From positions 1 through 9,685 of the forward strand of contig CAJTVM010000097.1 of the NCBI GenBank assembly GCA_910579595.1: DNA of 9,685 nucleotides, in the 5' to 3' direction. Shown here piece by piece: positions 1 through 9,000 of the stretch; position 1 is the first letter of the stretch, and each line of letters opens with the position of its first letter. Source of the DNA: an uncultured Oscillospiraceae bacterium. Lineage in GTDB: Bacteria > Bacillota > Clostridia > Oscillospirales > Oscillospiraceae. The position numbers and the translations under genes are program-made. Below the pieces are notes generated by a model that made no database searches, was not told the DNA's origin, and saw nothing but the letters and a program-made list of their open reading frames with translations.

Positions 1-54
1 CTCCGGGGACACCTTGGTGTAAAGGCCGATGGTCCGGCCCTCGTTCTTTCTCAC
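1..54 (-). CDS. Start of downstream gene, possibly a small mobilization (MobC-like) protein; 3' end outside window
   Basis: A reading frame opens with GTG at 54-52, overlapping the TGA stop of the giant gene as GTGA, and runs off the left edge after 18 codons. It reads (V/M)RKNEGRTIGLYTKVSPE. A strong Shine-Dalgarno sequence lies 7 bases upstream, which supports a real, translationally coupled start. A basic N-terminus followed by a short beta-strand-like stretch and 'SPE' resembles small DNA-binding relaxosome proteins (MobC type) found next to relaxase genes in such elements, but 18 residues cannot prove this. Existence of the gene is well supported; the function is a guess. Confidence 0.6.
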   Translation of the reverse strand, partial: MRKNEGRTIGLYTKVSPE

Positions 55-3000
55 AGCGCCGCCTCCCTCCGCTGGCCTCTTTCCGCGCCAGCAGCCACCG
101 GCGCGGGTGGAACGTAGGAGCGCAGCGCCGCCCGGATGGACGGTTTATCACCGCCCACAACGGAAAGCGCAGGCGGCACCGGCGCGGGTGCGCTGTCACC
201 ATCTAAATCCGGTTCATCATCGCCGTCCTGAGATTGTTCCTCCGACTTGTGGTCAGCTTTCTCCAATTCCCGGTTAAGCTGGATCAGACGAGCCGATTTC
301 TGCTGTAATTCATCCTCCTTGGGGAAGGGCCGCTCCGATTCCTCCTGGGCGTTAGCCAGCTCCTTTTCCAACGTCACCAGACGGGCCTCATGCGCTTTGA
401 TTTTTTCGGCCATACCTTCCAGGACGTTGTTGATACGGGTGACATTGCCCACCGGGTCATCGGCCAGCTCCGCAGTATAAGTCAAATTCTGTTTCATGGT
501 GATTTTGAACTTGGACCCATCACAATGAAGCTGCATAGGAAAGCCCCGGTATTCGCCCAAATCCAGCGGCTTTTCCGGGTCGCTCATGAGCATACACGCT
601 TTGATAATGGCCTCGCCCGCGTCCTTCCGCTCCGTGAAGGTCTGTCCCATGACGGTCATGGTAAACGCATCGTCCTTGACCGGATGGGCCTGCACAATGG
701 GTAAATCTTTCCCCAGCGCCTCAATAAACAGCTTTGTCTCCGCAATTTTATTCGGATAATATTTCAGCGCCTTATCCTGCATTTCATACTGCTGGGATGT
801 ATGGTTGGCTTTGAGCATTTTCAGCTTTGCCACCTGCACATCCAGCTCCATTTTCTCCCGGATACGGTCATCCCCGGTAGCCAGGGCCTTGACCTCGGCG
901 TAGGAGAGGGCGGTAGCGTCCACGTCCTCAATGGACCGGGCAGGGGATTTCCCGGTCATGACCTGCCCGATAAATTTCTGCTTACTTTCCACCAGACCCC
1001 AGTTGTATGCGTCAAAGGTTCCTTTGGTAACGTACTTGAACATTTTAACCGTCTTATTCATGTTGCCCTGGCGCAGAGAACGGCCCGCCCGCTGCTCCAA
1101 ATCAGCCGGACGCCATGGGCAGTCAAGGTCATGGGAGGCCACGATCCGGTCCTGGACGTTAGTGCCAGCGCCCATCTTCTGCGTACTGCCGATGAGGACG
1201 CGCACCTGCCCCCGGCGCACCTTGGCGAACAGCTCCGCCTTTTGCGCTTCGGTGTTGGCATCGTGGATAAAGGCGATTTCCTCCTGGGGGATGCCCTGGG
1301 CGATCAGCTTCGCTTTTATATCGTCATAGACGTTAAATTTGCCGTCCCCCTTGGGCGTGGACAGGTCGCAGAACACTAATTGGGTCCCCCGAATGTCCAT
1401 GCTGTTCCGCCACTCGGTGAGAACATTCTTGACGCAGGCGTTGACCTTGCTGTCTGGGTCATCCGGCAAGAGGGGGTTCTGTAAACGCTGATCCAGAGCC
1501 AGCTTGCGCCCGTCAGACGTGATCCGCAGCATATTGTCCACGGACGGGTCCACCAGCCTGTTACGCACAGCGTCCGCCCGGTCAGCCAGCTCCGCCACCA
1601 TCTCCTGCTGAAACTTGCTGGGTTCGGTGGTGACAGTGATGGGGACAGCCTCCGGGGTTGGCAGTTTCAACATATCCGCCGTCTGAATATCAGCAGCCTC
1701 CTTCCAAATGCTGATAAGCTCCGGGAGATTGTAGAATTTGGCGAACCGGGTCTTGGACCGGAATCCGGTTCCCTCCGGTTTCAGCTCCATAGCCGTCACC
1801 TTCTCACCAAAGTCCGCCGCCCAGGAATCAAAGTGACGGTGGCCGTTCCGTTCCAGCGTGTCAAATTGGAGGTAGCGCATCATGGTATACAACTCTACCA
1901 TACTGTTGGAGATCGGGGTCCCCGTGGCGAAAGTAATACCACGCCCGCCGGTGATCTCGTCCATGTAACGGCATTTGCCGTACATATCGCTGGATTTCTG
2001 CGCGTCCGTCTGAGCGATGCCCGCCACACGGCTCATTTTTGTGTGTAAAAAGAGGTTCTTAAAGCTGTGCGCCTCGTCTACAAACAGCCGGTCAACGCCT
2101 AATTCCTCAAACGTGACCACGCTGTCCTTTTTCTCTTTTGCCGCCAGCTTTTCCAGCTTGGCCTCCAATTTTTTCTTGGTTTTCTCCATCTGCTTGACGG
2201 TAAAGTTGTCTCCATCCTCCTCCTTTGCTTCACGGATGGCAGTAACAATTTCGTCAATCTGGTCCTCAATCACGGCCTTCTGCCGTTCCGGGGAGAGGGG
2301 AATCTTTTCAAACTGACTGTGTCCGATGATAACCGCGTCATAGTCTCCGGTGGCGATACGGGCGCAGAACTTCTTGCGGCGGGCGGGTTCAAAGTCCTTC
2401 TTGGTAGCTACCAGAACCTTCGCTCCTGGATAAAGACGTAAAAAATCGCCGCCCCACTGTTCCGTCAGGTGGTTGGGGACGACGAACAGGGATTTCTGGC
2501 ACAGGCCCAGGCGCTTGCTCTCCATAGCGGCGGCAACCATTTCAAAGGTCTTGCCCGCGCCGACACAGTGAGCCAGCAGCGTATTCTTGCCATAGAGGAT
2601 ATGGGCCACGGCGTTTTGCTGGTGGGGCCGCAGGGAGATTTCCGGGTTCATGCCCGCAAAGCGGATATGGGAACCGTCATACTCGCGGGGCCGGATGGCG
2701 TTGAATATGGAATTGTACTTCCTGCACAGAGCCTCCCGGCGCTCCGGGTCTTTGAAAATCCACTCCTTAAACGCTTCACAGATTGCCTCCTGCTTCTGCT
2801 GGGCAATCGCGGTCTGCTTCTCGTTGAGGACGCGGACCTCCTTTCCGTCCTCCCATTTTTTATCAAATATCCGCACATCCCGCTGGTTCAGCGCGGCCTC
2901 GAAGATTTCATAGGCGTTGATGCGCTTGGTGCCGTAGGTGGTATATGCGCGGACGTTATCCGCGCTGTCCTCGCTCTTACCCTGCACCCGCCATTCACCG

Positions 3001-6000
3001 GACGTATCGGAGTAATCAAGACGGATTTTCTTCTCCCGCAGGCGCTCCGGCGTTTGCAGCAGCTCAAACATAAACTGTTGGTAATACTCCGGGGCAACCC
3101 AGGACGCGCCCACCCGGACACTGATCTCCGAAGCGGTCAGGTCCTTGGGTTGTATCTGTTCCAGCTTCTCCGCGTTGACGGCGAACTCCGGATACTGTTC
3201 GGCGGCGGCGCGGGCCTGGGCCAGCTTCACCCGGACATTGCCGGAGAGGTATTCATCCGCCGTCTGCCAGCCCCTTGCCCAATTTTCGCCGCCCTCTGCC
3301 AAGTCGAAGGGGCCGGTGTCGGGGTCCTTGAAAATGATGCCCTTCAAATCCTCCACGATCTGCGGAATCTTATCGGGTCCACCCATCAGACCTGCCATAT
3401 ACTCCAGGTCCACGCGGGCCTTCTCGCCAATGGATACCGCCAGGGCCTCCACCGCCGTGTCCACGCTGGTGACGGCCTGCCGGTTCTGGATGGTGCGCTT
3501 GGTGAACATATCCGCCTTGCGCTCCAAATTCCCTTCATCGTCCAGCACTTCCAGGGAACACAGAAGCGGGTAGGAGGAATCCTGTTCAAAGGCCCTCCTG
3601 TTGCCCAGGCTGTTCAACAGGCCATGTTTCTTCGTGAAAGCGTCATAAAGCCGGTTGAGCTTGGCCTGCTCCGCCTTGATTACATCGTCCCCGGCGTTTT
3701 CCAACTGCAAATCAATGAGCTTCCGGGCGCAGTCCCGAATGGCGATCATGCCCATGGCCCGCTCCGTGGGGGTCTTGCCCAGGTCCACGGGCTTCATGCG
3801 GGAATTTTCGCGGAAATACAGCTTTCCATCCGAGAGCGCGTAGCTGAAATTCCGCACAGAGGGATCGGCGGGAATGGATTCCAGCTCCCCCTCCTGCTCC
3901 GGTTCAATCTCCAGCAGCTCCCGGTCAGGCGGGGCAAGGTTCTGAATGGCCCCGGCAAGCTGCCGGGAGAGGTCCGCCCCGGCAATGGGCGCGACGGTGT
4001 AGTCCTGCCTGCCGTACTGCGTACTCTCAGACGTGGGCTGTCCCAGCACCATATCCGGGTGTTCCAGAAAATAGCTGTTGATCTTGAAGCCATCTTCATT
4101 TTCTCCCACCTGCACCCATCCCGGCTGCTCAATGGCGGGGCGGTCCCGCTTTTGCAGGAAAATAATGTCGGACACCACTTCGGTCCCGGCATTGGCCTTG
4201 AAAGCGTTGTTGGGAAGCCGGATTGCCCCCAGCAGGTCGGCCCGCTCCGCCAGATACTTCCGCACAGTGGAGTCCTTGGAATCCATGGTGTAGCGGCTGG
4301 TGACAAAGGCCACAACGCCGCCGGGACGCACCTGATCCAGCGCCTTGGCAAAGAAATAGTTGTGGATGTTGAAACCCAGCTTGTTATAGGCGGGGTCGTT
4401 GACGTGGTACTGACCAAAGGGCACGTTGCCCATGGCCAGATCATAGAAGTCCTTCCGGTCCGTTGTTTCAAAACCGGCGAGGGTAATGTCCGCTTTCTGG
4501 TAGAGCTGCTTGGCAATGCGCCCGGTGAGATCGTCCAGTTCTACGCCGTACAGCTTCGCCGACGCCAGAGAATCCGGCAGGAGGCCGAAAAAGTTGCCGA
4601 TGCCCATGGACGGTTCCAGCACGGTCCCCGGCTGGAAATTCATATTCTCCACCGCCTGATACATGGCCTTGATAACGGTGGGGCTGGTATAGTGGGCGTT
4701 GAGGACCGTGGCACAGGCGGATTTGTATTCCTCCGGGGTCAGCAGTTCCTTCAGCTCGGCGTATTCTTTCGCCCACTTGGGGTCATTCTGGTCAAACGCC
4801 CCGGCAATGCCGCCCCAGCCCACATAGCGGGATAGGGTTTCCTGTTCCTCCGGCGTGGCAAGGCGGCTCTCCGCCTCGATCTGCTTCAAGGTACGGATAG
4901 CCGCCACATTGTACTGATATTTCGTTTTTTCGCCGCCAACACCCAGGTTATCATCGGTGATCTGGAAGTTATGGCGTTCCCGGCGCGGCTGGCGGGAAGC
5001 TGGCGGAGGGGGCGGAACCACCTGCCCGCCGTCAATCTCCACCTGTTCCGGCTCCGGTTCGGGGGAAGGCGGGGGAGGTGTTGATTCATCCATACCCAAA
5101 ACGGCAGCGTGGGCTTTGGCAACAAGGTCCCGCACGGCCTGGATGGACCGCTGGAGATAGGAATAGGCCGTATCCAGAATTTTCAGGCGGACAACATCAT
5201 GCTCCGCGTCTATGCTGTGGATTTTTACACGCTGTCCGTCCACCGTCAGTTCCATGCCCACGGGGATTTCATCAGCGGCCTCCATCCGTTGACGGTGTGC
5301 CGCCACCTCCGCAATGGTGTATTCCTCTCTGCGCTGGGCTTCCTCTATAAATTCACGGACAAAGGGAATCGGCTCTGAGCGGAAAATAGGAAACCAGCCC
5401 TTCATATCCAAGTCCAGCAGGCTGACGGTCCCCGCCTGGAAGTCCACGCTGTCGATCTTCATGCGCCGCCCGTCCATGGTCAGCTCCATGCCCAGGGGGA
5501 TGAACTCCGCCGCGCTCCGCTCCTTGATGATCTCATAGGGCGCGTCCGGGCCGCGTTCGGGGTCAGGCCGGGCCAGAACCACACTATGACCATGTTCCAG
5601 CAGGTCCGTCAATGCGGACTGCCAGCCCAGGGAGGTTCCGGTGACAAAGGTGCTGCCCAGGCCGGGAATATCCCGCGTCAGCAGGTCCTTCCCCATGGCG
5701 GGGGCCGCTGCTTCGGCGTCCTTCCCGTAGAACAGCATATAGTCCCCCACCTGAACGCCGACGAGCTTATCCGGGTATCGGGCTTTCAGGTCCAGATATT
5801 CGTCAACATTGGGGGTGAGATTGGGTTCGGTCTGGACAGCGGCAGGGGTTTCCGGCTGCTCCGGCGCACCTACCCCGGTTGGTTCCGGCACTGTCTCCGG
5901 CGCGGGGGGTATCTCTACACCGGCCTCCGCTTGTTCCGGCTCCGAACGGTCCGCAGCGGGGACAGCCCGCGCCCAATCCGGTGCGTCCGGGCTGTCGGCA

Positions 6001-9000
6001 TACCGTTCCGGCGCAAGGCGCGGGTCCGTAATCACGTCCTGATAACGGCGCTCCATGAGGTCCTCTACCAGCCACTCCCGGAACATCGGGAGAGAATGGA
6101 ACGCGGCAAGAATGTCGGGATAAGCCCTCGCCGCCTCCATGAGATCGGGCATTTCAGCATTCAGCGTGTCCGCCGCTTCATTGTAATCCAGATCACGGTC
6201 CCGCAGATATTGAGAAAGACTGCTGTTCCCGATTGCCCGGTCCAGTATTTTCAGTGCCGTTTCATAGAGCGTAACCGGAGTGACCACCCACTCTGCGGAA
6301 GTCTCTGGGGGAACCGTCCGCCCGGTGACGCGGTGGATATTCGCCAGATAATTCTCCGCGCTGCCCCGCTCTACGAATTGGAGCGTTTGGGTTCCTTCCG
6401 CATAGAAGCGTTCCAGTGCATTGTCATAAATACCAAAGGGGCCGTTTCCCCAAAGGCGGACAATTTCAAACCGTTCCGGGGAATCCATAGAGACGGGCGT
6501 TTTTGCGGCCTGCTCCGGCTGGGAGATTGTGGAATAGGTTTCGCTGATAATCTCCTGATGGAGCCGGTTACGGAAAGCGGTATTATCATAATACTGCTTC
6601 AACAGCGGTGTCTCATTGATCGCCAGCACCGCCCGCTTGATTGCCTCGTTACCCTCCAAACGGGCAAGGTCCTGGTCGGAATTGGCGCAGGCGTTTTGAT
6701 ACGCCGTATCCGCCAGAACCATATTTTTGACTATGGGCGTGTAATGCTCATATATCTGCCTGACAGTAGGATTATCGCCTAAACTGTCATTTTCCACCGC
6801 CCTGCCGTCCTGGTCAAAGGTCAGGCGCACGTCCTCGCCGTCCCGGACCATGACGGCCTCCCGCTTGTGGTAGCCCTGCTCACTGATATTCTTCAGCCAT
6901 TGTTGGGCAAAGGTGTTCAAATCCCGGTGCAGCTTGGGAATCCACTTACCGGGTTCCGGGTAGACCTCCTGATAAATCTGAATAGAGCCGTCCTGCCGGA
7001 AGGTCAGCGGTTCCAGGGTCCCCTTCTCCCGGTCCACCCGGAAGGTCATTTCCGGGTCGCGCATGAGATCGCCATTCTGCGTATAGGTATGGCTGACGGC
7101 GATCACGTCCGTGTCAATCCATTCCAGGTGGAGGGGCATCATGGCTTCGCCCGCTTCCATGCTCAAATAGCGGTATTCGCCGCTGGCGATTTCCGGGAAC
7201 AGCTTCACAAAATTGCGGTAATTCAGCTCCACCTTGGTCCGTCCGGGCTTTTGGGGCTTGGTAGTGGCGTAACTTGCCGCCACCGCCTTTTCCAGCTCCG
7301 CCCGCAGCCTTGCAATCAGATTTTCAACCGCGTCCCGGTCAGCCGCCGAAAAGCTGAATGTAACTTCGCCGCTCTCATGGTTAAACTGCGCGGCACCGAT
7401 TTCATTGGCCTGCATGAGCCTTGCCAGAAGCGGCGCTTCCTCCGCAGTTACCGTGGCCTGATAGTTGCGCTCGGTGACAGTAGTTTGCCATCCCTGTTCG
7501 CCGCTGTCCTGAATGGCCTGTTCCTGCCGGGAAAGCAAGGTGCTGGGCTGGCGCTCCCCGGTCTGCGCCTCAATGGGCACAAGGGTAACAGAATGAAATT
7601 CCCGCAGCTTTTCAACGTACTGCTCTACCGCATGGACGGGAACGCCGCACATCTCCACACGCCCAACGCCAGCTATGGGCCGGGTAGTCAGGCTGAGGTC
7701 CAGCAGGGCGGCGGCGGTTTTGGCATCCTCACCGAACATCTCAAAGAAATCGCCCACTTGAAACAGCACGATATTGTGGGGATTTGCCTCTTTGATCTCC
7801 TTGTAGCCGTCCCACCACGGAGAGCGGGAGGTTTCCTCATGCTCTGCCGCCTGGGGAGGGGCAGAGGGTTCCGGTTCCAGCGGGGCGGGCGCTGCCGGGG
7901 AGAACAAGCTGAATTGGCCGCTCTGGTCCTCCTGGGCCGGGGTGCGCCGCTTGTTCGCCAGGGCGCGGGCCGCAGCCGCCAGCCGGTCGCCGGAAGCGGG
8001 CGGGGCCTCGGAAGGTGTGCGTTGGGGCGCGGGGGCCGCGCGCTGGGCCTCCTTTGCCGCCTGTTTCGCCTGACGCTCCGTTTGCAAAACAACTTCCGGC
8101 AGAGGTTCATACAGAGAATATTCACCCCGCGTGAACGTCTCCATATCCCGCAGGGCGGGGATCATCCGCCGGTACTCCGGGCTGTCCGGGGAAACAGCAG
8201 CCATAATGGTGAACATTTCGCCGTACAGTTTAGAGTGTTTCTTGGAATCATCAGATTCCAGAATGGCCCGGATTTTCTTCACGGCGGCGTCCATATCATT
8301 GCTGGGGGGATTGGTTCGGTTGGGGTCCATACTGCAAAAATGATAAATCCTCCGGGCAAGGGTTACTTTCTCATAGGCCGGAAGGTACGCCTTTTCCTGA
8401 TCGTTGAGGTACTGCCCGCTGTCAATCAAGGCTCGGACACGCTTTTGCACCTGGTTCCAGTTCAGCGTGACCGTATCATAGCCCTTATAGCCGGATTCCT
8501 CATCCGAACGGGTGAAACGGATTCCCTTGGTGCCATAGTTCTCGTCATAGCCGGTATAGCAGCGTCCACCTTCGCCATAGCTGCTTTTCAGAAAATCAGC
8601 GCACTCTTTGGCGTTGTGGCCCTGGACAAAATAGGAGTATATTTGCAGCTTGCTCTCGGCAATGCTGGGGCCTCCGGTCAGCAGGCGGGTGATCTCGTCC
8701 TCCGTGATGAAGCTGGCCTTTGCCGGGGCGAACCCCTCTACCGCCTTATATTGCTCTTTTACCGCAGATAAACGGTCGATACTTGTGAGCAGGTAAACCG
8801 GGTCATGAATTTTATGAAAGCGCAGGAGGTTCGAGTTAAATCTGTACTTATCCAGAAATGCGTCCACTTCCCGCCAAATTTGCTGCCGGTGAACCGGGAG
8901 CTTCAGCAGTTCAGAAATCTCCTTTGTATCGTCCGGGAAACCTTTACCCAAGAAGTGCTGAGAAATGATGGGCATAAGGTTCAGTTTCTTTGCACTGTCG

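Noticed and set aside
24..39. Small inverted repeat GGCCG-ATGGTC-CGGCC considered as a terminator or operator
   Set aside because: The stem is only 5 base pairs, there is no T-tract, and it lies inside the downstream coding frame. Chance is likely at this GC content.
3794..4516. Minus-strand 240-codon frame overlapping the methyltransferase region
   Set aside because: It is out of frame with the giant gene and rich in Ser, Pro, Arg and Trp, as expected for a shifted frame. The in-frame product carries the real motifs, so this is not a frameshift remnant.
2469..4835. Plus-strand open frame of 788 codons opposite the giant gene
   Set aside because: It lies antisense to the intact methyltransferase and helicase coding sequence. 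Its product shows no recognisable motifs and has the Leu/Gly/His/Arg-rich look of a high-GC shadow frame, and I see no convincing start signal.
930..4847. Reading the gene as a type I/ISP restriction enzyme
   Set aside because: No PD-(D/E)xK-like nuclease motif or target-recognition domain is visible, and the methyltransferase precedes the helicase, unlike type ISP enzymes.
5586..6782. Plus-strand open frame of 398 codons
   Set aside because: Same reasoning: it overlaps conserved minus-strand coding sequence, its composition is Arg/Gly-rich and it has no family match.
7569..7823. Calling the gene a MutS mismatch-repair protein
   Set aside because: Only domain I is present. The connector, lever, clamp and ABC-type ATPase domains of MutS are missing, and the ATPase here is of the SNF2 type.
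6867..8771. Plus-strand open frame of 634 codons
   Set aside because: It is antisense to the MutS-I domain and neighbouring conserved segments. Its translation is shadow-like and no domain is recognisable.
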